This document shows positions 23,255 through 35,224 of a stretch of DNA of 64,000 nucleotides, one piece after another. The notes under the pieces are model-generated. The model was not told where the DNA came from and made no database searches. It was given only the letters and a program-made list of their open reading frames with translations. Every line of letters starts with the position of its first letter. Position 1 is the stretch's first letter. The position numbers and the translations under genes were made by a program. Location: contig OZ024802.1 in the NCBI GenBank assembly GCA_964017045.1, positions 13,962,435 through 14,026,434 on the forward strand. The letters are read 5' to 3'. The stretch is from Omphiscola glabra. Lineage: Eukaryota > Mollusca > Gastropoda > Lymnaeidae.

Positions 23255-23630
23255 CAATGCTGTGTGTGTGTGTTTGTGCGAGGGCTTTTAGGTGTGTACG
23301 AGAGAAGAGGGTATTTGATTGGAATTTGATTGTGGTCGAATTTCAATACCACCCCCTCAATATATCCCTATCGAAAAGATCACCATCCACCATACCCCTA
23401 TCAACCATACTATATCCAAAATACCGCTATCATACATACACTCACCCGACATACACCCATCCGACATGCCCCCATCCAACACACATCCATCCATCATACC
23501 CCATACCTAAACCCAATATATCCCACTCTACATATCCCACAATAACATACGCACATCAAACTAAATCTCCAACAAATTCTCTAAGATCTTGTCGTAACTT
23601 GGGGGACATTATTAAAGTTGTTCAAATCTT
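23255..23630. other. (GT)n followed by C/A-rich degenerate repeat
   Basis: Short GT run at 23260-23274. Then 23345-23560 is rich in atacccccatc-like words with no fixed period, and the overlapping open frames come from the low stop content. Confidence 0.6.
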
Positions 23631-23632
23631 GT

Positions 23633-23817
23633 GAGAACCTTCTTATATACCTAGGTGAGAACCCTCTTATATACCTAGGTGAGAACCTTCTTATATACCT
23701 AGGTGAGAACCTTCTTATATACATAGGTGAGAACCTTCTTATATACCTAGGTGAGAACCTTCTTATATACCTAGGTGAGAACCTTCTTATATACATAGAT
23801 GAGATCCTTCTTATATA
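23633..23817. repeat. 24-bp minisatellite, left half
   Basis: The unit is gagaaccttcttatatacct plus aggt, about 8 copies. It is interrupted by a hAT element and continues at 25323. Confidence 0.95.
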
Positions 23818-25322
23818 CAGGGCCGGATTAAGTCATTTTAGTGCCCAAGGCACAAACCCACATGGGTGCCCCCTTCTGCCCGGGGCCCCTGATCTTTCAC
23901 AGACCGTGACCGCTGGTATGTTCAATATTATTCAAAGAAAACAGTTGTTAACAAATATGTTTGTATTTTGTATAACTATCACTTATATAAAACCTACAAT
24001 AAAGTATTTCTGTATTAAAATTAATAGTTAATAAATTTTGAAATAATAAACAAAATAATAATAGACAAAATACTTTATTTTTTATTAGATGAAAAAATAA
24101 AAAAGTTATTGTCATTTACATTTTAAAGTTTTTTTTTCCCTAGATTTACATCTAGCGAAGTTTTTGAGTATATCGGCAAAGTTAATTTTGCGCAACACAT
24201 CTTCCTCGATCATAAGCAGAGTAAAGGAATCGAGCCTTTCTTGTTTCATTGTTGATCTATTTGGATTTTTTGTACGTTTCAACTGAGAGAAAGAGCGCTC
24301 AGTTGAACAGTTAGTAACCATTAATTTTAAAAATATGCGCAAGGCGATTTCAAAATTTGGAAAGGCACACTCGATGTTGTCTCTAACTATTACTTTGTAT
24401 AATTCTCCATGATTGAACCTGTTGTTTTCCGATATTGATGCAGGAAACTTGTGGCAAATATATGAATGAAACTGTTGTAGTTCAGTAGATAAATTATTGT
24501 TCAGATCTTTAGGATAAGCATTTATTAGTTCTTCACAGCACTGAGATGTTTGTGATAGTGATACATCGACCAAACAAGAAAATCGAACTGCTACATCATC
24601 ATATACTTGTCCTCGTCTACTCATTTCTGTCTCAAGGTTGTCACCAATGGCGTAGAATGCAGATATACGAAATTTGTCTATGGCATTCAGAGATACCTCA
24701 AGGGCATCACATCAATGACCACTGTCGTTCGTTTACGATTACGGGTCAAAGTTGACTTATAATCTACACATGGTGTTATTATTTTTGCAGCTTCTTCAAA
24801 TCTTTCAAATTCATTCCTAGATTTATGCAAGGGATCTGCTAGTGAAGAATACAAATCAGCACATTTTTTCATGTTCACATGCTCTTTTTATGTCTATTAC
24901 TAAGGGGTTCCCGGTCGAATTAATTAATTAAAGTTATTATTTTAATATTATTTATTGAAAATATAAAAATGGTTTAAATTTTTTTATAAAACTTACCAAA
25001 CATTTTTACAATTCGAATACGACCGCATTATTTATTTACAAGCCGAGTGAGTCCGCATGGTCCGCATTTTGCTCATTACCATTTGCCAGGAGTTTAAAAA
25101 AAATGTTTATGCGCTTAATTTTTAAGCATTCAAGATTGTACCAAACTTGAATGTGAATTTGTATTATAATGTATTTCTTCATTTTCATAGCACTTGTTCA
25201 ATTTTCAGTTATTTCTGGGCTTAAATTTGTTCCCAACAAAATTTCTTGAGGACTTGTGGTGCCCCCAAACGCTTGGTGCCCAAGGCACGTGCCTTGTTTG
25301 CCTAGAGGTTAATCCGGCCGTG
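23818..25322 (-). mobile_element. hAT transposon with decayed transposase, inside the 24-bp array
   Basis: The 1505-bp element starts CAGGGCCGGATTAAG and ends TTAATCCGGCCGTG, giving a 14-bp inverted pair with one mismatch. A perfect 8-bp duplication (cttatata, 23810-23817 and 25323-25330) is made from the minisatellite unit itself. Subterminal gtgcccaaggcac palindromes occur near both ends (23842 and 25276). It carries a C-terminal hAT transposase fragment on the minus strand. Confidence 0.92.
24112..24878 (-). pseudogene. hAT transposase C-terminal remnant
   Basis: The 170-codon frame 24624-24112 contains a recognisable hAT dimerisation region at about residues 88-142. It holds the conserved NCSTERSFSQLKR core followed by NRSTMKQERLDSF and LLMIEEDVLRKI. 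An upstream minus-strand piece at 24878-24687 (FERFEEAAKIITP) belongs to the same protein class but lies in a different frame, so at least one frameshift or deletion separates them. The DNA-binding and DDE catalytic parts are absent. It most resembles transposases related to ZMYM1-like proteins (recall, not search). It cannot make an active enzyme. Confidence 0.82.
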
Positions 25323-25506
25323 CTTATATACGTAGGTGAGAACCTTCTTATATACCTAGGTGAGAAAATTCTTATGTACCTAGGTGAGAACCTTCTTATA
25401 TACATAGGTGAGAACCTTCTTATATACCTAGGTGAGAACCTTGTTATTTACCTAGGTGAGAACCTTCTTATATTCCTAGGTGAGAACCTTCTTATTTACC
25501 TAAGTG
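25323..25506. repeat. 24-bp minisatellite, right half
   Basis: Continuation of the array broken by the hAT element, with more variants (gagaaaattcttatgt, accttgttattt) than the left half. Confidence 0.94.
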
Positions 25507-25747
25507 AGCGTAGTGGGTTTCCAAATGCTTGAAGTGCCTGTAAAGATTATGCTCAACAATAAAATAATTTGAAGGTAGTAAAAGAACAAGGTATGTTGAA
25601 GCTTAAAATAGAGAGACTGGACAATTAAAAGAAGAAAGTTTTGGCTTAGAGCCTTCCTCAGCAGACAGGACAAATGAAGAAATAACAAGAAATAGAAAGT
25701 AGTTTGGTGTCCTTCAAATTCATGTATTGTCGTAAGATATCATGAAA
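25507..25747. other. Unassigned spacer
   Basis: AT-rich, no recognised feature. Confidence 0.5.
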
Positions 25748-26117
25748 ATGTGTTCTTTGTATTATTCCATTCGTGTGTTCTTTGTATCATTCCATTCATG
25801 TATTCTTTGCATTCTTCCAGTCATGTGTTCTTTGTATCCTTCCATTCATGTGCTCTTTGTATCCTTCCATTCATGTGTTCTTTGTATCCTTCCATTCATG
25901 TGTTCTTCACATCCTTCCATTAATGTGCTTTTTGTATCCTTCCATTCATGTGTTCTTCACATCCTTCCATTCATGTGCTCTTTGTATCCTTCCATTCATG
26001 TGCTCTTCCCATCCTTCCATTCATGTTTTCTTGTATCCATTCATCCATGTGTTCTTTGTATCGTTCCATTCATAAAGTGTTCTTTTTATCGTTCCATTCA
26101 TTAAGTGTTCTTTGTAA
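25748..26117. repeat. 25-bp minisatellite, about 14 copies
   Basis: The unit is tgtgttctttgtatccttcc plus attca. A subset reads tgttcttcacatcc. All three frames are open. Confidence 0.94.
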
Positions 26118-26131
26118 TAAAAAAGACTTGC

Positions 26132-26280
26132 AGTGGCGAGCCTTGACTAAATGCCGCCCGGGACGAATTCTTAAAATTGCGCCCCCCCCCCCCCCAAATG
26201 ATCAATACAGTAGATCGTCAATTTTACGAAAGCCGTGTCTCCAAAGCTTCGGTTATCCGAAATGATCTTGTTTTTTTAAA
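26132..26280. mobile_element. Transposon fragments: CAGTGGCG-type and pogo/Tigger-like
   Basis: CAGTGGCGAGCC at 26132 with ccgcccgggacgaattc resembles the start of the hAT MITE at 18326, but no matching end follows the poly-C at 26182-26195. The next piece, acagtagatcgtcaatttta at about 26206, with ttatccgaaatgatcttg, resembles terminal sequence of pogo/Tigger-like elements. Both assignments rest on short motifs. Confidence 0.35.
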
Positions 26281-26364
26281 AATATTATTATCATTTCTGT
26301 ACGCAATGCGCATAGTATTGAACATTGTCGTACAAACACTGGCAAACGATTCCGGTCACATAAT

Positions 26365-27458
26365 TACTGTACAAGCCGTGACTAGACTGGGACAATGCAA
26401 TCTCCAAACTGTTCTGTACAAGCGGTGACTAGACTGGGACAATGCAATCTCCAAACTGTTCTGTACAAGCGGTGACTAGACTGGGACAATGCAATCTTCA
26501 AACTGTTCTGTACAAGCGGTGACTAGACTGGGACAATGCAATCTTCAAACTGTTCTGTACAAGCGGTGACTAGACTGGGACAATGCAATCTTCAAACTGT
26601 TCTGTACAAGCGATGACTAGACTGGGACAATGCAATCTTCAAACTGTCCTGTACAAGCGGTGACTAGACTGGGACAATGCAATCTCCAAACTGTTCTGTA
26701 CAAGCGATGACTAGACTGGGACAATGCAATCTTCAAACTGTCCTGTACAAGCGGTGACTAGACTGGGACAATGCAATCTTCAAACTGTCCTGTACAAGCG
26801 ATGACTAGACTGGGACAATGCAATCTCCAAACTGTTCTGTACAAGCGATGACTAGACTGGGACAATGCAATCTTCAAACTGTCCTGTACAAGCGGTGACT
26901 AGACTGGGACAATGCAATCTCCAAACTGTTCTGTACAAGCGATGACTAGACTGGGACAATGCAATCTTCCAACTGTCCTGTACAAGCGGTGACTAGACTG
27001 GGACAATGCAATCTTCAAACTGTTCTGTACAAGCGGTGACTAGACTGGGACAATGCAATCTTCAAACTGTTCTGTACAAGCGGTGACTAGACTGGGACAA
27101 TGCAATCTCCAAACTGTTCTGTACAAGCGGTGACTAGACTGGGACAATGCAATCTTCAAACTGTCCTGTACAAGCGGTGACTAGACTGGGACAATGCAAT
27201 CTTCAAACTGTTCTGTACAAGCGGTGACTAGACTGGGACAATGCAATCTTCAAACTGTTCTGTACAAGCGGTGACTAGACTGGGACAATGCAATCTTCAA
27301 ACTGTTCTGTACAAGCCGTGACTAGACTGGGACAATGCAATCTTCAAACTGTTCTGTACAAGCGGTTACTAGACTGGGACAATGCAATCTTCAAACTGTT
27401 CTGTACAAGCCGTGACTAGACTGGGACAATGCAATCTTCAAACTGTTCTGTACAAGCT
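26365..27458. repeat. 47-bp minisatellite, about 23 copies
   Basis: The unit is gactagactgggacaatgca plus atcttcaaactgttctgtac plus aagcggt. Variants atcttc/atctcc, gttctg/gtcctg and gcggtg/gcgatg are interspersed, indicating repeated multi-unit exchanges. Confidence 0.96.
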
Positions 27459-28650
27459 GGTTCATTCATACAGCGTATTGATTCTCGCATAGACCGAGAG
27501 TGTTTCGTGTTTATTTGTTTTTTAAATGTACATTAAAAAAAAAATTTTTGCAACACTTGTGTACTTAATTTTGATACTTACATTAGAGAGAAGAAAGTGG
27601 GACTGTCGAGTATGGGAGTTCATTAATAATTGATGCGATTGACTCTCATGTTTATTACGCGCGGTGTGTGTTAGAGAGTTTTAATTAATTAATGAACAGC
27701 TCTTCCCGCGCTTGACTGAGTGACGTACTTGTATGCTAATTGTGACGTATTGTCTTGACTGTATTGTGACGTAAGTTTTAATCGTGCGGCAGTCTTGAGT
27801 GGAACTTTTTGGAAGTAGGATGTGTTTCATTTATGTCTGATAGCGAGCTGCGCTATATGCATGTGTCTATTGAAGTTGCAGCCTGTATATATAATTAGTT
27901 ATTTAAGTTATAATTATTATGAAAAGGACTTGAGTTTATTCAGTAATATTAAGAATAGTACGACGTATTACAACGTGTTTTGGGAACTTGACGAATTACT
28001 CAATCCAGAAGAACATAGAGGAGTTGACAGGGACCTATACTCATAACTGTATGGCATATACACGCCTGCATAGATCACGTAATCTAGGATTTGATTCTAA
28101 ACGTTAAAAAAAAAAAAAAAAAATTTAGTCCTCACCGGCTTTTGACTTCAGTCAGCCGTCCTCTCACCCCATCTGTTTGATAAATACATGGAAAATTATG
28201 CAACATACTTGTATACAAATAAAGTAGGAAGATTTAATATCATGTTCACTAACTTTGTTAACTCGACATTTCCGTGGGCGTGTTGTGTTATCTGTACCAT
28301 TTAATTTCTCCGCACATACAGTTTGGGCTACACTGATCATTTACAGATTACTTCATTTACGCATTTACAGCAGCAACCTCATCAACAACAACAAAGGGAA
28401 CAACAACAACATCAATAACAACTACAGCAAGAAAATACATTATTCCGAGGGATTAGGTAATGAAACTTACTTAAATTTTGTATCGTCAAAAGCAATATCT
28501 CCAACAGCTTAATAATAAACTTACTTGTTGTTACGAAATCGGTCCTAAATTATGGGATTCTATGTTATTCAAATATGCTGTAAATAAACGAATAAACAAA
28601 CCCAGACAAACAAACAATAATGGACAAATGTTAAGAATCTTAGAAAAGTC
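27459..28650. other. Unassigned AT-rich region
   Basis: Poly-A at 28106-28123, possibly the tail of a retroposed sequence, but no body is recognised. (CAA)n-like sequence at 28370-28430. The 74-codon frame at 27822-28046 has no ATG start and no recognised motif. Confidence 0.45.
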
Positions 28651-28942
28651 GAATTTCAGAAAAGTTGGAATTTCAGAAAGTTAGATCTTGAGACAGTTAG
28701 AATGTCAGAAAGTTAAATCTTGAGACAGTTAGAATGTCAGAAAATAAATCTTGAGACAGTTAGAATGTCAGAAAGTTAGATCTTGAGACAGTTAGAATGT
28801 CAGAAAGTTAAATCTTGAGACAGTTGGAATATCAGAAAGTTAGATCTTGAGACAGTTAGAATGTCAGAAAGTTAAATCTTGAGACAGTTAGAATGTCAGA
28901 AAGTTATATCTTGAGACAGTTAGAATGTCAGAAAGTTAGAAT
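28651..28942. repeat. 31-bp minisatellite, about 9 copies
   Basis: The unit is atcttgagacagttagaatg plus tcagaaagtta. Confidence 0.94.
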
Positions 28943-29295
28943 CTCTCAGATACATTGCTATCGCGGCTTTGTCGGTATCAGATTTAATGTTTGGAATGCT
29001 ACTTGTAAAATTTACAATGGAATAGTCTTACTTTAACTTTATGCTATTTTACACACCCTAGCACTAGCATCAGTCATCGCTCAGTTGACTGTAACGATAA
29101 GTGTAGGGATTTTCTTTATAAAATTAAATAAAGAGATTATGGCCTGGATTTTCAATAACAAAGAAAACATAGAGATAGTCATATTGCGTCTAACAGCTTT
29201 TATTCGCGAAGGACATCATGCAATTAGCAAAGAAGGATGTGTTGTAAATCATTGTATTGTTCTGATCACTGCCTTCAGTGGTCTCATTAAAAAGA

Positions 29296-29530
29296 CGAAG
29301 TGGCTATTGGTACACGGCTACCAGAATTGAGAGGTTGGGATTAAAAATTCTTCAGTCAAAATGGACCCGGACACGCAGCGCCCCCTTTCGGACCCGAGAC
29401 ACATTAGACTCAATGCTATTCGGGTGCCATTTGTGGTAGTTTATTTTAGTTAAACTGAAGAATTAAGTTTACAATCGTTTTTTAATCGCAACTTCTCAAT
29501 TCTGGTACCCGTGTACCAATAGGTGCAGCC
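29296..29530. mobile_element. Second copy of the foldback element seen at 8969
   Basis: The ends ctattggtacacggctacca and tggtacccgtgtaccaatag are inverted copies. The interior ttcggacccgagacacatta and tgctattcgggtgccatttg match the nested element at 8969-9400, but most of the left arm is deleted. A 9-bp direct repeat (ttaaaaaga; 29287-29295 and 29531-29539) flanks it. At 235 bp it appears to be an internally deleted sibling. Confidence 0.85.
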
Positions 29531-29539
29531 TTAAAAAGA

Positions 29540-30234
29540 TGGCATGAAGCAGGAGACGAGCATACATTTTGTTCTGCTTTTGATCTTTTTTGCCTTTATG
29601 GGCAATCATCATTCATCAGAGGCAATGTTTAACAGAGACGTAACTTCGTAATAAGCATTCTGAGCTTACTCCTAAGCATAAGACTAAAAAATACAGCACT
29701 GATACTGATTGCAAGAAAAGTTTAAGTAGATAAGTAGACTACCTTTAAACTTAATCCTAAACTTTCATCATTCTGATCACATAAACCTTGCACGATGACT
29801 AACTTTACCCAATGTATGACTAGAAAAACGTTGCTTTATAAACCTCGTTTTCTTCTCCCGTTTTTTGTTCTCTTTAAGATTATAGTAGATAACAATAGTA
29901 GCATTTTATGTTCGGTGTAATTTCATCGTCGACAATTGACCTACATTCTTTGTTTATTTACGTTTTCCTTACTTGCCATTGGTTAAGCACATCACGTGGT
30001 ACTAAGGGAGGCTACTTTGATTTTTTTTCCCTACAAATTCATTGGACATGTCTGATTCTTCCAAAGTATGCACTATTTAAAATCCATGATTACCCGTAAA
30101 CAAGTTGATTTGTGCAGTTGTTTTCAGTGTCAGTTTGAGCTTTATTATGGGGCGAATTCTTTAAGGGGGATAACTCAAAAATGAAAATTTGTGACATGTC
30201 TGGTTTTTCCGCTGAGGTCTTCAAATAAAAACTC
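29540..30234. other. Unassigned AT-rich region
   Basis: No array, exon or transposon end recognised. Confidence 0.5.
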
Positions 30235-30358
30235 GAGTTGTATTGCATCGAACAGTTTGAAAGTCTATTGGTATTGCATCGAATAGTTTGAAAGTCTAGT
30301 TGCATTGCATCGAACAGTTTGAAAGTCTATTTGTATTGCATCGAATAATTTGAAAGTC
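30235..30358. repeat. 31-bp tandem repeat, 4 copies
   Basis: The unit is gtattgcatcgaacagtttg plus aaagtctattg. A lone further copy lies at 30538-30563, separated by the 178-bp segment 30359-30537. Confidence 0.9.
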
Positions 30359-30537
30359 TCTTCTTCTTCTATATTTTGAGGGCCCACGATCAATGAATTG
30401 ATCATTCTGGCTCCTATGTTTCAGAGGGGTTCCCGATGTTACTTTGCGTGGTTATGAAGGGGGATACTTCACTGGTTGCAAGGGTTACTCAGCAATGGTA
30501 TTATGAACTGGGGGTTGGAAGACAGGAGGCAATCGGG
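30359..30537. mobile_element. Probable retroposed insertion in the 31-bp array
   Basis: Unrelated sequence interrupts the array. On the minus strand it ends in tatagaagaagaag, a simple tail like that of some SINEs and LINEs. Earlier it holds a palindromic gatcaatgaattgatc. I see no A/B-box pair and no clear target duplication, so the class is open. Confidence 0.35.
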
Positions 30538-30659
30538 TTGTATTGCATCGAATAGTTTGAAAGCTTAGCATGTTATTGAAGTTGAAACTTTATTTTTTAG
30601 ACCCCCTATGGTATCACATCTCTTCAATGCGTTACATGTGTAACAATGTTGAAATGCTA

Positions 30660-31110
30660 CTCAGGACACACGCAGACAGCATTCGGTCTGAACGTCGTAA
30701 GAGTTATTTTCGCGAATAATTTCTAACATCAGACCCGTACTCACGGCGTAATGGAGCACCAAATAATAAATTGTCACCGAAACAGCCGGCATCCATCGGT
30801 CCGAGGCTTGTCTTTCTTAACGACACATCCAGCGCAAGGGATATCGGAAGTAACCTTCGAGATTTGCATTTCTCGCGCGCCACGACCATAACTTCCGGCT
30901 TCCTGTTTCAAGTCTTCTTTTTTGTGCGCAAGGGCCAGAAAATGACTCCACGGTATTTGAGTGCTTCCGCGAGCAGCATTGATCTGGCGAAGAATTTATT
31001 GAAACAACAAGGCTACCACGGGTTCATGACAGCGGGGTCCGTGTACGGGACGGTGACAATAGACGTACGACACGGCGCCACAATGGACGTACGTTATGCG
31101 TCCGCAAAAT
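30660..31110. other. CpG-rich island with an unassigned 57-codon frame
   Basis: CpG-dense sequence (aatttctcgcgcgccacgac, gacgtacgacacggcgcc) in an AT-rich setting, containing acttccgg ETS-like words. An ATG near 30942 opens MTPRYLSASASSIDLAKNLL and runs to a stop at 31110, without recognised domain or clear splice sites. A promoter or first exon is possible; I cannot decide. Confidence 0.3.
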
Positions 31111-32757
31111 GAGCGCCACTTTAAGTTTTACTACAACAGAATCACTCAAGCGTGGAGACAATGTCGATAGAGAATGTTCCTCGACTGGATGGGAATATTA
31201 TTTTTGTGTTCGGTGCATTTTCCAGGAGCGAGAAGAAACAATGTCTCGATGGATATTGTGTGGAGCTCTAGCGTCTAATTGATTGTGGATTAGTTCTTTA
31301 ACGAAGGGGAGAAAATTGACAGGAGTGGATGCTTATTGTCAGGAGTAATTTTTGTCTGCATTCAGTGATAAAGGTGGGGAGGGTGATGACGCGTGAACGA
31401 GAATGTTCTGTGTTGGAGATGTGTGCTCAGCACTAGAGATGAACATGGTGTATTGTTGTTTAAGTAAGAAAAGAATTTTGGATGCTGGAACTTGTGAGTA
31501 GTAATTGAAAATTGGAATGGGGGGGGGGGGGGGGGAGCCTTGTGCTCCCACGTTAATCCCGAAGTTATCGAGTGTTTTGTACTTGTGTAAACTCTTCAGC
31601 GTTTCTCTGAAGTTTGTTTGACGGCAGACTTACCAAGTCTCAAGTTGATAGTTTGCCTGCGTGGAATGGGAAAAGAAATATGTGTTGTTGGTGAGGGAAG
31701 CAATACATTGTTTCACCATCTAAAACTGAGAAATTGAAGTGTGGAGAGTAGTCTGCCCTCGGCGTCAACACCAACGTAGTTATGCTTATTGTATCTCCAA
31801 GTGTTTTTTTTTTTTTTTAAGATCACATTGGTGAATTCTTCAAATTCAATGAAACTAGTTCCACCATTACTTGAAATAGTTTCACACACGTTTAAAACCG
31901 TATAAAAGAAAACACGCACACACTTTAATAGGAGGGTCACTTACTTGGCTCTCAAAATCTAACTTATCCTCTAAATAATCTTAACGGTGCGCAATTTTTC
32001 CCTCTTACCAAGTCATATATTTTTTTATAAATAACAGCAATAGCAACACAACATTTTAAATCAAGACTTTTTTTTAAAAAAAAACATATTAAGTATAAGG
32101 TTTTAGGCATAGTGTATCTATTAAGTATTTAAATCGTTTTCTATTAATTCTTAATGTTTGGATATGTTATAGGTGTCTCGTTTACTTTTCATTCATCTTT
32201 TCTGGTGAATGAACTTAAGCTGACCCCAAGTTCGGCAGCGCTATTAGGGTGTGGCTAAGTAAAAATTGTCTCCCTTGACCTTGATTACAAGTAACTAAAA
32301 TCTATGGTCTGTATTGTTATAAGAATTCTGTAGAATGATGTGGAAATATCGAGAACGGAATACAATGCGTAAGTCCGTTCTAGAAGTATCTATGAAACAT
32401 GCTATATAAACGAATAGAGAGACAGAGAGAGAAGATGAGACGAGAGATACTTTTTAACGTGTGCCATTTCTGCTATAGATCTTTGCTACGAGACAGATAC
32501 TTGTTTACTGTGTGTGTAGATTCCTTTTCATCATTGTACCTTTTTACAGCATTGTATCTTCTTCAACATTGTACCGGTACAAGCCAATCATTATACTTTA
32601 AGTCAATAGCTTTGATTATATTTCTTTTTGATTTTGTAATTTATAATTAACATAAAAAATAAAAATTATTAAATTACATTTAGCCCTAGTTTTGGGTATC
32701 GTTTTCTTTGTTAAAGTATTTAGCCTATGGTATCGTCTTTTGTTGTGTACTGTTTGG
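31111..32757. other. Unassigned region
   Basis: Poly-G at 31519-31535 and poly-T at 31806-31819. gctatataaacg at 32401 looks TATA-like on the plus strand, but the following frame (RIERQREKMRREILF) has no recognised family and no supporting splice signals. Confidence 0.4.
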
Positions 32758-32975
32758 TCCCCTAGAAGTGTGATGACCCCTAGAAGCGTGATGACCACTA
32801 CAAGCGTGATGCCCCCTAGAAGCGTGAGGACCACTAGAAGCGTGAGGTCCCCTAGAAGTGTGATGACGACTAGAAGCGTGATGCCCCCTAGAAGCGTGAG
32901 GTCCCCTAGAAGTGTGATGATCCCTAGAAGCGCGAGTACCACTAAAGCGTGAGGACTACTAAAGCGTGAGGACCA
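32758..32975. repeat. 17-bp minisatellite (ccctagaagcgtgatga)
   Basis: About 13 copies, alternating gatgacc/gaggacc and cccctaga/ccactaga. Its unit is embedded in the larger unit of the next array. Confidence 0.9.
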
Positions 32976-33293
32976 CTAGGAGCGCAAGGCCCCGTGCAAC
33001 TGCCACAGTGTGCTTGTGCTGTAAGACGTCGCTGTGATGCCCCCTAGAAGCGTGAGGACCACTAGGAGCGCGAGGCCCCGTGCAACTGCCACGGTGTGCC
33101 TGTGCTGTAAGACGTCGCTGTGATGCCCCCTAGAAGCGTGATGACCACTAGGAGCGCGAGGCCCCGTGCAACTGCCACAGTGTGCCTGTGCTGTAAGACG
33201 TCGCTGTGATGCCCCCTAGAAGCGTGATGACCACTAGGAGCGCGAGGCCCCGTCAACTGCCACAGTGTGCCTGTGCTGTAAGACGTCGCTGAG
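32976..33293. repeat. 86-bp higher-order repeat, about 3.7 copies
   Basis: The period is exactly 86 bp (gaggccccgtgcaactgcca starts near 32984, 33070, 33156 and 33242). Each unit combines a unique 52-bp GC-rich part, including ctgtaagacgtcgctgtgat, with two 17-bp units from the adjacent array. Confidence 0.93.
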
Positions 33294-33337
33294 TTTTGCA
33301 TGTTGATTCGTCGACGACTTGGCAAGAGCACCAAAAA

Positions 33338-34278
33338 GAGGCGATGAATGAAAGTAAAGATTCTACTGATAAATGAAAGTAAAGATTCTACTGATGATTG
33401 AAAGTAAAGATTCTACTGATGATTGAAAGTAAAGATTCTACTGATGAATGAAAGTAAAGATTCTACCAATAAATGAAAGTAAAGATTCTACCAATGATTG
33501 AAAGTAAAGATTCTACTGATGAATGAAAGTAAAGATTCTACTAATAAATGAAAGTAAAGATTCTACTGATGATTGAAAGTAAAGATTCTACTGATGATTT
33601 AAAGTAAAGATTGTACTGATGATTGAAAGTAAAGATTCTACTGATAAATGAAAGTAAAGATTCTACTGATAAATGAAAGTAAAGATTCTACCTATGAATG
33701 AAGGTAAAGTTTCTACTGATAAATGAAAGTAAAGATTCTACTGATGACCGAAAGTAAAGATTCTACCAATGAATGATGGTAACGATTCTACTGATGATTG
33801 AAAGTAAAGATTCTACTGATAAATGAAAGTAAAGATTCTACTGATGAACGAAAGTAAAGATTCTACCAATGAATGACGGTAACGATTCTACTGATGATTG
33901 TAAGTAAAGATTCTACTGATGAATGAAAGTAAAGATTCTACCAATGAATGAAGGTAAAGATTCTACTGATAAATGAAAGTAAAGATTCTACTGATGATTG
34001 AAAGTAAAGATTCTAGTGATGATTGAAAGTAAAGATTCTACTGATAAATGAAAGTAAAGATTCTACCAATGAATGAAGGTAAAGATTCTACTGATAAATG
34101 AAAGTAAAGATTCTACTGATGACCGAAAGTAAAGATTCTACTGATGACCGAAAGTAAAGATTCTACCAATGAATGAAGGTAACGATTCTATTGATGATTG
34201 AAAGTAAAGATTCTACTGATGATTGAAAATAAAGATTCTACTGATGAATGAAAGTTAGGATTCTACCAATGAATGAAA
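33338..34278. repeat. 25-bp minisatellite, about 37 copies
   Basis: The unit is gattgaaagtaaagattcta plus ctgat, with variants aaatg, gaatg, gaccg and caatgaatgaagg. The four variant types recur in short ordered runs. Confidence 0.95.
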
Positions 34279-35224
34279 AATCGGAAAAAAGTTGAGTTGA
34301 CGTTGCCTATATGTCTTTATAATTTGATTCTTTCGTGCTATACAATTTGTATTGTTGTTATTCCTTTGATGCTCGTTAAAAAAAAAATAAAAAAATCAGA
34401 AAACTGTTAAACTCAACAACTTTGACCCCACGCCACAGAACACCGGTTCCCGGATGAAAACCCCCAGAATTCACGTCAAGACGCGGGAGAGTCATGGTCA
34501 GAATGATGGGCTGTTGCCTGTCTCTAAATTCTTCCAGACAACTCCGTGTTTCATCTCGGCCCTTATGATCACATTTAATTAAAAGCCGACAGGTCGACAC
34601 CCTATTTTTAACCACCCCGACACCTCCCCCGAGCCACATGGGTCTCTCTACCCCCACCCTCCCCCTGCCTCTCCCCAGGTCCAGCCATCAAACTTCATCC
34701 CGCCATCTCTGCTCGTTACACGTTCTAAAACTTCGCATCAACTTCCAGGAACTTCCAGCAATCAAGAACGGTAATCGATGCGAGAAAAGCCTTGATTGGA
34801 TTACTTCACTTGGCTCTTCCACAACCCATATCCTCCTCCTAGGATCCCCTCCGCAGCGCCCCCCACCCTTCCCGCGGCCGTTGCACCGTTTTGCACCCCA
34901 CCTAATTACGGGTCTACGCACCTGACATACACCATTCGGCCGTTGATTGGATAGTTCGGTCCGGAGAAACGACTGGGTAATTACACGTGCCTGTCGCGCG
35001 CCAAACAGGGACCACTCACTCGGGGGCAATCGCGGGGACTGTTCATCTGATTAAACCCCATGCTCTAATGCGCCCCCTTTTCCTCGCATCATACGCCCTT
35101 ACCTAATTCATCACAACCGCAACGGCAAAGCCAAGGTAACAACGGAATCACTTTCAAACATTCACAATTCACACTACAGTAATATTGTCGATGGTTTACT
35201 TCAACAGAACTGAACTCACTTTAC
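34279..35224. promoter_or_regulatory. Unassigned region with GC-rich, regulatory-looking core
   Basis: 34600-35110 is much less AT-rich than the flanks. It holds cctaattacg, a CACGTG E-box (34984-34989), gtcgcgcgcc and gattaaacc motifs. Long frames on both strands are proline-rich and unconvincing. It could be a distal enhancer or promoter, but no transcript is visible. Confidence 0.3.

Noticed and set aside
24546..24755. Plus-strand frame inside the hAT element
   Set aside because: It is antisense to the recognised transposase remnant and shows no domain of its own.
30771..31112. 113-codon plus-strand frame in the CpG-rich island as a gene
   Set aside because: Its full length needs a TTG start; the ATG-initiated part is 57 codons without recognised domain or splice sites. 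Kept only as an unassigned island.
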